Positions 7,467 to 17,291 are shown, counted from the first letter of the stretch. The stretch: DNA of 64,000 nt from Chloroflexota bacterium (GCA_014360805.1 JACIWU010000004.1:1-64000); one strand, 5' to 3'. The notes: generated from the sequence alone by a model not told the origin. Translations and numbers: made by a program.

Positions 7467-9446
7467 CTATCCATCTCCTCGGCGGCGGAGTTCTACACCT
7501 CCCACCCGCGCCAGGAGTTCAAAGTACTGAACCAGCGCCTGGGTCTGCCGCGATCCCGTCTCGGCCTCCAAGAGGTCGGCGATGTCCGATAGCGACCGCT
7601 CGCCGTCCGCCCAGTACAGCGCCAGGACGGGCATCGTCCGCCCGAATGCCTCATGCTCTTTGCTGAAACGGTGGAAGGCCTCGCGGTCGCCCGGCTTGAT
7701 GAGCAGATCGCCCACCGACAGCGGCCCCCGGAACCGCCGCACGGGAATCAGGCTGGCGGCCTTTTCCTCCCACTCGCCCGACGGCGGCGCGCCAGGCTCC
7801 CCCGCCTCCTCGCCCAGGAACGAGGCCGCGCGTCGCAACTCGCCGTCCGCGAACGCCGCGCATTCCGCCTGGAACGGCGCTACATCCACAGGAGCCAGGC
7901 GGCGCAAGGTGGCCAGCGCCTCGGATTGCCGCGCCGTGGCAAATGCCACCTCTCGCCGCAATTTCGCCACGCTGCCCTTGCTGCTCCCTGCTGCCATCGC
8001 CGCCTGGGCGCGCCGCAGGATGTCCACCTTGAACCGAGCCGTCATCTCGTGGGCAAGCCACTCGGCTTCCTTCGGCCCCGCGTTCGCAACCCAATACCCG
8101 TAGGCCGCCGCGAGCGCCGCCACCGTCCCCATCATCTTGGGGCTGACTTTGTCCAGCGTGTCCTCGCTCGTGTGGTAATACCGGTCGGGCCACTGGATGA
8201 TCATCGGCGTCGGCACGCCCACGCTGGGATCCGACAGAATGTAATGATCGCTCCCGCCCGAAAAAGGCGTGTCGGCGTACCGGTACAGCGGAAACTCGCC
8301 CTGGCCCGCGTGGCTCTTGGCGTCGCCCAGCAGCAGGTCGCGGATATGCCGCGCCACGGTCGGCGCGAAACTGCTCATGGACGCCGGCGGCGACTCCACC
8401 AGGAGCGAACTGCCGCACTGGTCCTGATCCTCACCCACCATGTCCAGGTTCAGCCCCGCAACCATGAGGGGAATATCCTGCTCGCGCGACGCCAGATACG
8501 CATACGTGCCCGACATCTCCGGCACCCACAGGAACCGCAGCGTGCGTCGCGGCTTGGCCAGCCGCCCGTCGGCCACGCAGGCGGCCAGGGCCCGCGCCAC
8601 TTCCATCAGCGCCCCCGCCCCCGACGCGTTGTCGTTGGCCGATGGCTGCGGGTGGCACAGGTGCGCGACGAGCAGCACTTCCTCGGCGGTCTCCCCGCGA
8701 ATGACCGCTTCCACCACCTCCATCTGGCCCGCGTAGCGCGACGAATCCACGTGGACCCGCACGCGGACCGCCTTGCCTTCGGCGCGGGCCTTGCGGCATC
8801 GTTCTCGCAGCGTGTCGCCCTGGCGCGGCGTCAGCACGAATCCGAAGACCGACAGGTGCTCGCCGCCGCGGAACCAGAACGACGTGTACTGGCGGGCGTC
8901 GGGCAAATCAATGCGCTCGCGCACGGGTGGCGTCTTCATCATCCCGTCAAACAGCACGCCCGCCGCCCCGCGCTCCCGAACCGCCAAATCCATGATGCGG
9001 TCCATGGGTGCGCGCGCCAGCACCACCTTGCCCTCCAGGTCCAGGCCCTCGTAGTCGGCACGCTCCTCGCCCCCCTCCAGCGCCACAACTTCAAAATCCC
9101 CGTCCGCGGGCGCGCTCCGCTGGATCACCGAAATCTTCTCGTCACGATAGTCCGCCAGTTTCTCCGTCGGCTGACCGTCTTCCCCCAGCAGGTGGAGCGT
9201 CGCCGCCTTGCAATCCCATTCCAGGAACGTGCGCATGGACCAGAAGGCCGTTGCGCCGTCGGCAGGATACGACAGAACGCGCACCTCCAGGCCCGCGTCC
9301 CTGAGCGTCTCCGCGACGTGCTGCGCCGCCGCGCGGAATCCGGGGCTGGCCTGAATGCGATGGTAGCGGGTAATCTCGGCCACGTGGTTTTTCGCCGCCG
9401 CCCCCGAAATCTCCTTGCGAAGCGTTGCCATCAATGAGTCAAACAT
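7467..9446 (-). CDS. M28-type metallo-aminopeptidase with PA-like insert
   Basis: A 659-residue protein starting at the ATG at 9446, preceded by AAGGAGGG. The N-terminal part contains a protease-associated-like segment (GLDLEGKVVLARAPMDRIMD, about residues 140-160). The catalytic M28/DUF4910-like domain shows the two-zinc set: His in AHLCHPQPS (residue 262), Asp in ANDNASGAGALMEVA, Glu in PEMSGTYAYL, Asp in NLDMVGED and His in GGSDHYILSDP. A C-terminal region of about 200 residues resembles a winged-helix or PqqD-like end (ERSLSDIADLLEAETG). No signal peptide is visible, so it is probably cytoplasmic. It could supply amino acids to iorAB downstream. The same frame stays open upstream to 10304, but that part is antisense-like and overlaps the prepilin peptidase. 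Confidence 0.8.
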   Translation of the reverse strand: MFDSLMATLRKEISGAAAKNHVAEITRYHRIQASPGFRAAAQHVAETLRDAGLEVRVLSYPADGATAFWSMRTFLEWDCKAATLHLLGEDGQPTEKLADYRDEKISVIQRSAPADGDFEVVALEGGEERADYEGLDLEGKVVLARAPMDRIMDLAVRERGAAGVLFDGMMKTPPVRERIDLPDARQYTSFWFRGGEHLSVFGFVLTPRQGDTLRERCRKARAEGKAVRVRVHVDSSRYAGQMEVVEAVIRGETAEEVLLVAHLCHPQPSANDNASGAGALMEVARALAACVADGRLAKPRRTLRFLWVPEMSGTYAYLASREQDIPLMVAGLNLDMVGEDQDQCGSSLLVESPPASMSSFAPTVARHIRDLLLGDAKSHAGQGEFPLYRYADTPFSGGSDHYILSDPSVGVPTPMIIQWPDRYYHTSEDTLDKVSPKMMGTVAALAAAYGYWVANAGPKEAEWLAHEMTARFKVDILRRAQAAMAAGSSKGSVAKLRREVAFATARQSEALATLRRLAPVDVAPFQAECAAFADGELRRAASFLGEEAGEPGAPPSGEWEEKAASLIPVRRFRGPLSVGDLLIKPGDREAFHRFSKEHEAFGRTMPVLALYWADGERSLSDIADLLEAETGSRQTQALVQYFELLARVGGVELRRRGDG

Positions 9447-9463
9447 GCATTCCCTCCTTGCGC

Positions 9464-10219
9464 CTAGCGCGCATAGGGTGCCAGATACCACAGGATGAAC
9501 TCGCGCCCGTACAGGAGCGCGAATGCGGCCCCCAGCACCAGGTACGGGCCATAGGCGATGGCGCTCTTGCGACCCACGCGGCGCAGGGCCAACATCACCC
9601 CTGCTCCAACCCCGCCGAGCAAGATGCCCACCAGGATCGCCACCAGCACCACCGGGAACCCCGTCGCCAGGCCCACAAACCCCATGAGCGTAACGTCGCC
9701 ACCGCCCAGCCCGCCCCGGGCGATCACGGCCAGCACAAAGAACAACCCGAAACCAATGGCCCCGCCAATGAGCGCCTTTACCGGCGTCATGTGAGGCATG
9801 AAGAAACTCGCCACCAGCGCCAGCCCCATGGCCGGATAGGTAACCACGTCCAAAATCAGGCGGTGCTCCAGGTCCGTAACGGTAACCAGGACAAGCACCG
9901 CGAAGTAGAGGGCCAGGAAGACAAACTGCACCCCAACCCCGTATCGCCAGGCCAAGAAGCCGAAGATGGCAGCAGTTGCCAGTTCCACGATGGGCGCGCG
10001 CAGCCCTCGCCCCGCACCGCACTGCGGACAGCGACTCCACCCGGCCCAATCCGCGATCACCCCCGCCAGGCTCAACGGACGCCGAGCCGCGCCGCACGCA
10101 GAACATCGGGGAAACTGAAAGGGAGATTGCCGAGGTTCGGCGGGAAGAAAATCGGCGCACAGGTTCAGGAACACGCCGACGCAGTATCCAAGTAGCGCTG
10201 CTGCGACTATCATCCCCAT
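9464..10219 (-). CDS. Prepilin peptidase (A24 family)
   Basis: A 251-residue polytopic membrane aspartic protease that cleaves, and often N-methylates, type IV prepilins. Seen: an N-terminal hydrophobic helix, then a cytoplasmic loop with the paired zinc-type motifs CSAC and CPQC, then about six membrane segments. Catalytic Asp residues are in VTVTDLEHRLILD and GGGDVTLMGFVG, both conserved in PilD/ComC. The start at 10219 is 30 bases from a good -10 box; an ATG two codons later is possible. No pilin gene lies nearby, so it probably serves unlinked loci. It lies 17 bases upstream of the peptidase gene and is likely cotranscribed. Confidence 0.92.
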   Translation of the reverse strand: MGMIVAAALLGYCVGVFLNLCADFLPAEPRQSPFQFPRCSACGAARRPLSLAGVIADWAGWSRCPQCGAGRGLRAPIVELATAAIFGFLAWRYGVGVQFVFLALYFAVLVLVTVTDLEHRLILDVVTYPAMGLALVASFFMPHMTPVKALIGGAIGFGLFFVLAVIARGGLGGGDVTLMGFVGLATGFPVVLVAILVGILLGGVGAGVMLALRRVGRKSAIAYGPYLVLGAAFALLYGREFILWYLAPYAR

Positions 10220-10248
10220 ACTCTCTGCGCAATCTGGCCTGTCGCCGC

Positions 10249-10276
10249 ATTATACCACGGTTGGCCTCAATCACAA
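10249..10276 (-). promoter_or_regulatory. Predicted promoter for prepilin peptidase and downstream genes
   Basis: Minus strand TTGTGA (10276-10271), 16-base spacer, TATAAT (10254-10249), 30 bases before the start at 10219. Confidence 0.65.
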
Positions 10277-10285
10277 ACCGCGAGA

Positions 10286-10760
10286 GCGTGGAGCACATTG
10301 CCAATTTGCTCCACGCGGGCGGGGGTGAATCGCCGCATGGTCGCGCGGAGTTGAGCCCCCGCGCTGAGAGAAAAAAACCTTTCGGGCTGGCCCTTCAGCA
10401 GGGTGGGCGCAGCGCACCTGCACACCGCACCCCTGCGCTTTCGGCCTCCCCCTCTCACCGCCCGCGTAGAGGGGGAAACGAGGGGGTGCAGTCCGGCGCG
10501 ATTGCTTCGCTCGCAATGACAAGAGGGCACAACGTGCGGCGCACTTTCGGAATTGCGTCGCACCCATGCCCATGGCGCGGGGCGAAGTCCCAAGACAGTC
10601 CCCTGCTCTCCATTCGCGTGGATTCGCGTGATTCGCGGTTACAGTTCGTAGCGCGGCTTTCCGTAGCCGCCGGAGGTAGGGGCAAGTACGGAAACCTGCC
10701 CTACGCTCGCCACCCTACGGTGTGCGGACTCGTAGGGCGGCTTTCCACAGCCGCCGGTGG
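10286..10760. repeat. Repeat-filled intergenic region
   Basis: No gene is seen between 10277 and 10820. It holds a hairpin with arms GCGTGGAGCA (10286-10295) and TGCTCCACGC (10307-10316); a CCCCTCTC-type element near 10445-10490; an imperfect GTGCGGCGCAC hairpin (10534-10563); a block of TTCGCG repeats (about 10613-10640); and three members of the GTAGGG palindrome family (about 10648-10671, 10676-10703 and 10732-10755). Confidence 0.7.
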
Positions 10761-10822
10761 TGCCCCTGCGCTTCTGTGCCGTGTTGGATTCGCGAGCCGC
10801 CGCGCACCGAAACACCCCCGCT

Positions 10823-10851
10823 TTGCAGGTACCCGCCCACCCTGCTATACT
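10823..10851 (+). promoter_or_regulatory. Predicted promoter for the esterase-acetyltransferase gene
   Basis: TTGCAG (10823-10828), 17-base spacer, TATACT (10846-10851), 35 bases before the start at 10887. Confidence 0.65.
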
Positions 10852-10886
10852 TGCCCCTGACCTTACGGAGTCCGACGAGTACAAAC

Positions 10887-12140
10887 ATGGCGCGCAACCC
10901 ACTGCGAGGCAATCGTGTATTCCCCGTGCCCCTCCCGCCGCGCTGCCGCTGGGAGTGGGTTCGCGTTGGGCCGCTGCGCCGCGAGCGCGTGCTGGTTTGC
11001 CCGCCCGAAGCCACGGGCCGCCCGCCCACGCGTGCTCTCGTCATCTACTTCCTGCACGGCGCGGGACATTCGCCGGCCTCTTTCTTCACTGACCTGCCCA
11101 CGGCGCGTCTGCTGCCGATGGCGGCGGACGCCTGCCTGGTGTTCGTGGACGGGGGCAAACGCTGGTACCTGGACAGCCCGGTGGACCCGCGCAGCCGAGG
11201 CGAAACTGCGTTCCTGGCCACCCTGCGCACCGTGGAGGCCCGACACCCCGTAGGAGGCTCACGCGACCGCCGCACCATCTGCGGCTTCAGCATGGGCGGG
11301 TTCGGCGCCATGTACCTGGCCGCTCGCCATCCCGACCTGTTCGCCAGCGCGTCGTCCATCCTCGGCCCGCTGGACATTGAGCCGCTCTGCCCCGACTACC
11401 CTGGCCTGCGAGCGCTCCTCGGCGACGACTGCGCGACCTGGCGCAAGCACAACCCCGCTGCCCTGGCGCACGCCCTGCGCGACGTGCGCCTGCTGGTAAC
11501 CACCGGCGACGCCGCCTGGGATCGGCCCCTGGGCAAACGGTTCGTGGAAGCCTGCCGCGCCCAGGGCATCCTGGCCCAATACCGACAGCGTCCAGGCGCG
11601 CACGACGTGCGGTTCGTGGCCGCGCAATTGGAACATCACCTGGCGTTCCACCTGAACCCTGGGCCTGCGTGGCGCATCCGCCGCGCCGAACCCGACGACG
11701 CCGACGCGCTTGCGCGCAATTGTTTGCCCGCATCGCCCCCCGACGATGTCGCTCGGCATCTGGAGTGGAGCCTGGCCGAGAGCGCGCGGGGCCGCAGGGT
11801 GCACCTGGTCGTGGACGCGGGCGAGGCCGTGGCCAGCGGGGAACTCAGCATCACGGGCGACCGCGCCGAAATCGCCAACTTGGCGGTGGAGGCATCGCTC
11901 CAGGGGCGGGGACTGGGCACGGCGCTCATCCGCGCCCTGGCCGACGAGGCTTCGGCGCGCGACATCGCAACGCTGGAAATCGGCGTGCGCTCCGACGACA
12001 GCCGCGTGCGCGCCCTGTACGAACGCGAGGGCTTCACCGCCTACCGCGAGACGACGGTCTCGCTGAACGGCCAACCCACGCGCGTAACCTACCTGCGCAA
12101 GCGCCTGCCCCCGCGCGCCTCGCACCTGGGAGGGGAATAG
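10887..12140 (+). CDS. Esterase (alpha/beta hydrolase) fused to a GNAT acetyltransferase
   Basis: A 417-residue two-domain protein. Residues 1-255: an esterase-D/S-formylglutathione-hydrolase-like alpha/beta hydrolase with oxyanion region FLHGAGHSPASFFT, nucleophile motif GFSMGGFGAMYLA (Ser135) and a His in PGAHDVRF. The acid may be in TTGDAAWDR. Residues about 260-410: a GNAT N-acyltransferase with the acetyl-CoA loop in LAVEASLQGRGLGTALI and the late beta-strand motif RALYEREGF. The ATG at 10887 is chosen because it follows the promoter and MARNPLRGNR begins plausible folded sequence; open sequence upstream is repeat DNA. It sits 3 bases from the EamA transporter and is surely cotranscribed. 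The fusion could deacylate and reacylate one small substrate, but this is a guess. Confidence 0.8.
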   Translation: MARNPLRGNRVFPVPLPPRCRWEWVRVGPLRRERVLVCPPEATGRPPTRALVIYFLHGAGHSPASFFTDLPTARLLPMAADACLVFVDGGKRWYLDSPVDPRSRGETAFLATLRTVEARHPVGGSRDRRTICGFSMGGFGAMYLAARHPDLFASASSILGPLDIEPLCPDYPGLRALLGDDCATWRKHNPAALAHALRDVRLLVTTGDAAWDRPLGKRFVEACRAQGILAQYRQRPGAHDVRFVAAQLEHHLAFHLNPGPAWRIRRAEPDDADALARNCLPASPPDDVARHLEWSLAESARGRRVHLVVDAGEAVASGELSITGDRAEIANLAVEASLQGRGLGTALIRALADEASARDIATLEIGVRSDDSRVRALYEREGFTAYRETTVSLNGQPTRVTYLRKRLPPRASHLGGE

Positions 12141-12143
12141 GGC

Positions 12144-13007
12144 ATGTCCGAGAGCCGAAAGGGACTGCTGTACGTGGCGTTGGGCACGCTGATGTTTTCC
12201 ACGTCGCCCGTGCTCATCCGCTGGGCAGCGCCCCTGTCGCCCTATGTCATCACCTGGGCGCGGCTGGCCATCGCCGCGCTCACCGTCGCCACGCTGGCCC
12301 TGGCGTCGCGGCAGCGCGTGCGGCTGGTGCGCGGCGACATCCCGCGGTTCCTGCTCTTCGGCGGCATCACCGCCGCGCACTTCTTCTGCTACATCGCATC
12401 CCTGAGTTACACGACCATCGCCCACTCCCTCACCCTCACCTACACCGCGCCGATCTTCGTAACCTTGTTCTCGGCGCTGTTCCTGCGTGAGTCCATCGCC
12501 CGCTGGAAGTACCTGGGCGTGATCGTGGCCGTGGCGGGCGTTGCGATCCTGGCAGGTTTTGAACCGCAGTTCAGCCGCGCCATGCTCATCGGCGATGCCC
12601 TGGCCCTCGGCTCGGCCATCGCCTTCGGGTTCTACTCCGTGGCGGGCCGCTCCCAGCGCGACCGGTATCCGCTATTCACCTACGCCCTGACCACCTACGG
12701 CGCGGCCGCGCTATGGCTGACGCCTGTGGCGGTGCCCCTGGCGGGCACGGGCTGGGGGTGGCCGCAGGCCCTGTCGGTGCTGGCGCTGGGCATATTCCCG
12801 CTCGGCCTGGGCCACACCCTGTACAACGCGGCCCTGCGCAGAACCCATGCAACGTACGTCAATCTCGTCGCAACCCAAGAGGTTACCGGCGGCATCCTGC
12901 TGGGCTGGCTTCTGCTGGGCGAAGCCCCAACGTGGAACGCGGCGCTCGGCGCGGCCATCACGCTCCTGGGCGTTGCCCTCGTGATCATCCAGGGGCCGCG
13001 GAGATGA
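12144..13007 (+). CDS. EamA/DMT-family transporter
   Basis: A 287-residue polytopic membrane protein with ten predicted hydrophobic segments arranged as two EamA repeats. Repeat 1 runs from LYVALGTLMFSTSPVLIRWA to about residue 140; repeat 2 begins near LALGSAIAFGFYSVAGRSQR. The conserved EamA end motifs are visible: YTAPIFVTLFSALFLRE in repeat 1 and LVATQEVTGGILLGWLLLGE in repeat 2. Such proteins usually export metabolites. The substrate cannot be read from sequence. It starts 3 bases after the esterase-acetyltransferase stop, so the exported compound might be a product of that enzyme. Confidence 0.88.
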   Translation: MSESRKGLLYVALGTLMFSTSPVLIRWAAPLSPYVITWARLAIAALTVATLALASRQRVRLVRGDIPRFLLFGGITAAHFFCYIASLSYTTIAHSLTLTYTAPIFVTLFSALFLRESIARWKYLGVIVAVAGVAILAGFEPQFSRAMLIGDALALGSAIAFGFYSVAGRSQRDRYPLFTYALTTYGAAALWLTPVAVPLAGTGWGWPQALSVLALGIFPLGLGHTLYNAALRRTHATYVNLVATQEVTGGILLGWLLLGEAPTWNAALGAAITLLGVALVIIQGPRR

Positions 13008-13018
13008 AAATGTCCCCA

Positions 13019-13090
13019 CCACGGCGCGCGCGGAGGTCGCAGAGATTCCTCGTGCATTCTCTGCGTTCTCTGTGTTCTCTGCGGTGAATC
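13019..13090. repeat. CTCTGCG/TTCTCTG dispersed repeat
   Basis: A block with GGTCGCAGAGATTCCTC and CTCTGCGTTCTCTGTGTTCT followed by CTGCGGTGAA. A divergent copy lies at about 20340-20400. Elements of this type are widely scattered in environmental genomes. It fills the space between the EamA gene and the mannosidase gene. Confidence 0.6.
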
Positions 13091-13133
13091 GCGAGGCTTG
13101 TTCCCATAAGTCAAGCATCGGGAGGCGAACACA

Positions 13134-15977
13134 ATGACACACAAGGCGTTCATCATCTCGCACACGCACTGGGACAGGGAATGGTACCAGCCGTTCCAGG
13201 AGTTCCGCCTGCGCCTGGTCAAGTTGGTGGATGGCCTGATGGACATCATGACCTCGGATCCCGAATACCGCTTCTTCATGCTGGACGGCCAGACCGTGGT
13301 GCTGGAGGACTACCTGGAGATGCGGCCCGAACGCGAGGCCGAAATCCGCGCGCTGGTGCAGTCGGGCCGCCTGCTCATCGGCCCGTGGTTCATCCTGCCC
13401 GACGAGTTCCTCGTCAGTCCCGAGGCCATCGTGCGCAACCTCCTGCTGGGCGACCGCATCGCGCGGCGGTTCGGCGCCAAGATGAACGTGGGCTACGTTC
13501 CCGACCAGTTCGGCCACATCTCCCAACTGCCGCACATCCTGCGCGGCTTCGGCATGAGCGAGGCAGTCCTGTGGCGCGGGCTAGATGATCACCCGTTTGA
13601 ATTGCGGTGGCGCGGAGCGGGAAGCGATGAGGTGCTGCTCCTCTACCTGCGCGGCGGCTACGGCAACGCGGCTCACCTGCCCGCCACCAACCCCGATGCG
13701 TTCGTCGCCGCCGTGGAGGCCCTCGTAGCCGACATGACCGCCCACTCCCGTAGCGGGTGCCTGCCGCTCATGAACGGCACCGACCACATGGAGCCTCACC
13801 CGAGCCTGCCCGCCTCCATCCGCCGCGCATCCGAGCAACTGCCGTCGCTGGACATCCAGCACAGCACCCTGCCCGCCTACATCCAGGCCGTCCGCGAAGC
13901 CCTCGGCCCGTCGGGGTTGGAGGCGCTCCCCGTCGTTCAGGGCGAACTCCGCTCCTGCAAGACCCAGCATCTCCTGCCGGGCGTCCTGTCTGCCCGCATG
14001 TGGATCAAGCAGCGCAATGCCGCCCTCCAGACCCTGCTGGAGCGGTGGGCGGAACCCTGGGCCGCCTTCGCCGAACAACTCGCGGAGCAGGCCGGCGCGC
14101 CCCACGTGCCCCTTGCGCCCACTCGCCCGATTGTGCAGCGCGCCTGGTGCTACCTGCTGGAGAATCAGCCCCACGATTCCATCTGCGGGTGCAGCGTGGA
14201 TCAGGTGCACCGCGAGATGCGCACCCGCTACGACTGGGCGGAGCAAATCGGCGAGACCGTCGTCCAGCAGAGCCTGGACGCCATCGCGCGCGCCACAACA
14301 CACCCCGGCGACACGCCCGCCCTCGTGATCTTCAACCCGCTGGCAGGCCCGCGAACGGACGCGCTGGAAGCCACCCTGGAACTCCCCCAGAGCCTGGAGG
14401 ATTTCGTCATCGTGGACGAAGACGGGCGGCCGGTGCCCTGCCAGATTCTGGAGCGGGAGCAGCAGGAATTCTTCGGCGGCACGTTCGCGCGCGAGCAATT
14501 GCTCCTCGTCGCGGGAGCCGTGCAGGACGGGAAGGTGCAGGACAGGCCCATCCGCGAGGTGGTGGTGCGCAAGGAAGGCGGTCGTGCGCAGTTGGACGTA
14601 ACGCTGGGCGAGAGCGGCGCGCCCGACCCCGCCGTTCTCCGCAACTGGGCAGCGCTGTCCCAGAGCCTGCTGGAGGACGAGACCGTGCGCGAAGTGCAGG
14701 TGCGGGTGCGAAGCCCCTTGCGGTGCCGCGTCGCCCTGGCCGCGCCCGACATCCCCGGGTTTGGCTATCGCGCGTTTGCCCTGCGTCCGGGTAGGCCCGT
14801 CGGCCATACTGCGACCGTCAGCGCATCGGCCCTGCGCCTGGAAAACGAATTCCTGTCGGTGCAGGTGGAGCCGCGCGACGGCACCCTGTCCATCCTGCAC
14901 AAGCCCACGGGCATGCGGCTTTCGGGCGTCAACCGTTTCGTGGACGGCGGCGACCGCGGCGATGAGTACAACTACTGTCCGCCGGAACGCGACACGGTCG
15001 TGGATGCTCCCTGCGAGAAGCCCGTCATACGCCTGGTGGAGACCGGCCCCGCCCGCGCGGCGCTGGAGATTGACCTGCTCTACCGCCTGCCCGAGGCCCT
15101 GTCGCCCGACCGCGCCTCGCGTTCACCCCACCACGTCGTCATCCCCATCACGACGCGCGTCTCCCTTGCCGCTGGCGTGCCGCGGTGCGACATCCAGACC
15201 ACCGTCGCCAACACCGCGCGCGACCACCGTCTCCGCGTCCTGGTGCCGACGCCCATCCAGACCGACCACTCGTTTGCCGAGGGGCACTACGACGTGGTGC
15301 GCCGCCCCCTGGCCATCCCCACAGACACCGCCGACTGGATAGAGCAGCCCCAGCCCACCTTCCCACAGCGCGCCTTCTGCGACGTGAACGACGGCGAGAA
15401 GGGCGTCATGGTGGCCGTCCGCGGCCTGCCCGAGGGCGAGGTCATCCCGGGCGCAGACGGCGCAACCATCGCCGTAACACTGCTGCGGTGCGTCGGATGG
15501 CTATCCCGCGACGACCTGGCCACGCGCAAGTGGGGCGCGGGGCCGGGCCGTCCCACGCCCGAGGCGCAGGAAATCGGCGAGCACACCTTCGCCTACGCCA
15601 TCATCCCCCACGCGGGCGGCTGGGAGCAGGCCTTCCGCCGCGCCCACGCCTTTGAGACGCCCATGCGCGCCGTACTGGTCGCGCCGTCGGCGGGAGGGCC
15701 GCTCCCTGCCGCGGCATCGGTCCTGTCGGCGCAGCCCGACTCTGTCGTCGTAACGGCCATCAAGGCGCCCGAAGAAGGCGATGGCCTCATCGTGCGCGTG
15801 TGCAACTACGCGGCGCGCGCCGTGGACGCGGAACTGACATTCGCCTGGCCCATCCGCCGCGCCGAGCGCGTGAACCTCGCCGAGCAGGCACCGCAGCCGC
15901 TGACCATCGCGGACGGGCGCAGGGTGCGCGTGTCCTGCGGGCCGTGGGCAACCGCCACCGTGCGCGTCGGGTCGTAG
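13134..15977 (+). CDS. GH38 family alpha-mannosidase
   Basis: A 947-residue retaining alpha-mannosidase-like enzyme. Order: the N-terminal GH38 catalytic barrel with the zinc/substrate motif HTHWDREW (residues 10-17), GPWFILPDEF, and the nucleophile region YVPDQFGHISQLP (Asp124, zinc ligand and nucleophile in relatives) plus NGTDHMEPH; the three-helix mid domain (RAWCYLLENQPHDSICGCSV); and a long C-terminal beta-sandwich. The family cleaves mannose from glycans or mannosylglycerate. Length and the SICGCSVDQVHREM motif fit the bacterial MngB-like branch. No signal peptide is seen, so it acts on imported sugar. It starts after GGGAGG, and convergent argG follows. The specific substrate is not determined. 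Confidence 0.92.
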   Translation: MTHKAFIISHTHWDREWYQPFQEFRLRLVKLVDGLMDIMTSDPEYRFFMLDGQTVVLEDYLEMRPEREAEIRALVQSGRLLIGPWFILPDEFLVSPEAIVRNLLLGDRIARRFGAKMNVGYVPDQFGHISQLPHILRGFGMSEAVLWRGLDDHPFELRWRGAGSDEVLLLYLRGGYGNAAHLPATNPDAFVAAVEALVADMTAHSRSGCLPLMNGTDHMEPHPSLPASIRRASEQLPSLDIQHSTLPAYIQAVREALGPSGLEALPVVQGELRSCKTQHLLPGVLSARMWIKQRNAALQTLLERWAEPWAAFAEQLAEQAGAPHVPLAPTRPIVQRAWCYLLENQPHDSICGCSVDQVHREMRTRYDWAEQIGETVVQQSLDAIARATTHPGDTPALVIFNPLAGPRTDALEATLELPQSLEDFVIVDEDGRPVPCQILEREQQEFFGGTFAREQLLLVAGAVQDGKVQDRPIREVVVRKEGGRAQLDVTLGESGAPDPAVLRNWAALSQSLLEDETVREVQVRVRSPLRCRVALAAPDIPGFGYRAFALRPGRPVGHTATVSASALRLENEFLSVQVEPRDGTLSILHKPTGMRLSGVNRFVDGGDRGDEYNYCPPERDTVVDAPCEKPVIRLVETGPARAALEIDLLYRLPEALSPDRASRSPHHVVIPITTRVSLAAGVPRCDIQTTVANTARDHRLRVLVPTPIQTDHSFAEGHYDVVRRPLAIPTDTADWIEQPQPTFPQRAFCDVNDGEKGVMVAVRGLPEGEVIPGADGATIAVTLLRCVGWLSRDDLATRKWGAGPGRPTPEAQEIGEHTFAYAIIPHAGGWEQAFRRAHAFETPMRAVLVAPSAGGPLPAAASVLSAQPDSVVVTAIKAPEEGDGLIVRVCNYAARAVDAELTFAWPIRRAERVNLAEQAPQPLTIADGRRVRVSCGPWATATVRVGS

Positions 15978-15999
15978 GGGCAGACCTTCGCGTCTGCCC
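15978..15999. terminator. Hairpin between convergent mannosidase and argG
   Basis: GGGCAGAC (15978-15985) pairs with GTCTGCCC (15992-15999) directly after the mannosidase stop; a further GTCTGCCCC copy at 16008 gives an alternative pairing. There is no T-run, so function as a terminator is inferred from position. Confidence 0.4.
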
Positions 16000-16025
16000 G
16001 ACCCCGTGTCTGCCCCTGCCCTGGC

Positions 16026-17291
16026 CTAGTCCCGCTTGAAGCGGCTGTAGTCGGGGCGCTCCAGGCCGCTCGCCCAGCCGTTTTCCATATCCAGCAGCGC
16101 CTTCACCTTCATCGGCAGGCCGAACAGGTTGATGAACCCCTGCGCGTCGCTCTGGTCGTACACGTCGTCCTTGCCGAAGGTGGCGAAATCCTCGCGGTAC
16201 AGGCTGAATGGCGACTTGCGCCCCACCACCGTGCACGATCCCTTGTACAGTTTGACGCGCACGCTGCCCGTAACGCGCTCCTGGGTCTTGTCCACGAAAG
16301 CGTCCAGGGCTTCGCGCAGCGGGGTGAACCACTGGCCGTAGTACACCAGTTCGGCGTAGCGATGCCCGACCAGTTCCTTGTAATGCAGCGTCTCGCGATC
16401 CAGGCAAATCTGCTCCAGTCCCTGATGAGCCGCGTAGAGGATGGTGCCGCCTGGCGTCTCGTACACGCCCCGCGACTTCATCCCGACCAGGCGGTTCTCC
16501 ACCAGGTCCACCCGCCCCACGCCGTGAGCGCCGCCGACGTCGTTGAGCCGCTCCAGAATCTGCACCGGCCCCATCGCCTCGCCGTCCAGCGCCACCGGAT
16601 ACCCGTGCTCAAACTTCAGCGTGAGATACTGTGGCGTGTCTGGGGCCGCCTCGGGCGCGACGGTGAGCATAAACATGGACTCTTCGGGTTCGGCCCAGGG
16701 ATCTTCCAGCACGCCGCCCTCGTGGCTGATGTGCCACAGGTTGCGGTCGCGGCTGTAGATGGACTTCTCGGTAACGGCCACGGGGACATTGTGGGCGCGG
16801 GCGTAGGCCAGGGCGTCCTCGCGCGACCGAATCTCCCACTCGCGCCACGGCGCAATGACCTTCAGGTGCGGGTTCAGCGCCTTGACCGACAGTTCAAACC
16901 GCACCTGGTCGTTGCCCTTGCCCGTGCACCCGTGGGCCACGGCATCGGCGCCTTCCTGCTCGGCGATCTTCACCAGATGCTTGGCGGTAACGGGGCGCGC
17001 GAACGAGGTCCCCAGCAGGTACAGCCGCTCGTAGATGGCGCCGGCCCTCATGGTGCGAAAAGCGTACTCCATCAGGAACTCCTCGCGCAGGTCCACGATG
17101 TACGCCTTCTTCGCCCCGCTGGCCAGCGCCTTCTGCTCCAGGCCGGCCAATTCGCCTGCCCCCTGGCCCAGGTCCGCGGTGAACGTAATCACCTCGCAGC
17201 CGTAGTTCTCCTTGAGCCAGGGCACGATGCACGACGTGTCCAGCCCTCCCGAATACGCCAAAACCACCTTCTTGAACTGCTGCCGTTTCAT
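16026..17291 (-). CDS. argG: Argininosuccinate synthase
   Basis: A 421-residue enzyme that joins citrulline and aspartate with ATP to give argininosuccinate in arginine synthesis. N-terminal PP-loop [10 protein letters not shown] (about residues 12-21), [12 protein letters not shown], the citrulline/aspartate region [14 protein letters not shown] and [16 protein letters not shown] are all present, followed by the multimerisation C-terminus. Length is slightly above the usual 400. The start at 17291 follows a GAGGAGGAGG ribosome-binding site. It stands alone; argH and other arg genes are not in the window. A leader of about 230 nt with two terminator-like hairpins precedes it, so expression is probably attenuated, perhaps in response to arginine or its tRNA. 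Confidence 0.96.
   Translation of the reverse strand: MKRQQFKKVVLAYSGGLDTSCIVPWLKENYGCEVITFTADLGQGAGELAGLEQKALASGAKKAYIVDLREEFLMEYAFRTMRAGAIYERLYLLGTSFARPVTAKHLVKIAEQEGADAVAHGCTGKGNDQVRFELSVKALNPHLKVIAPWREWEIRSREDALAYARAHNVPVAVTEKSIYSRDRNLWHISHEGGVLEDPWAEPEESMFMLTVAPEAAPDTPQYLTLKFEHGYPVALDGEAMGPVQILERLNDVGGAHGVGRVDLVENRLVGMKSRGVYETPGGTILYAAHQGLEQICLDRETLHYKELVGHRYAELVYYGQWFTPLREALDAFVDKTQERVTGSVRVKLYKGSCTVVGRKSPFSLYREDFATFGKDDVYDQSDAQGFINLFGLPMKVKALLDMENGWASGLERPDYSRFKRD

Noticed and set aside
9447-10304. An N-terminal extension of the M28 peptidase frame
   Set aside because: The extension is Gly/Arg-rich, overlaps the prepilin peptidase in another frame, and a good ribosome-binding site precedes 9446.
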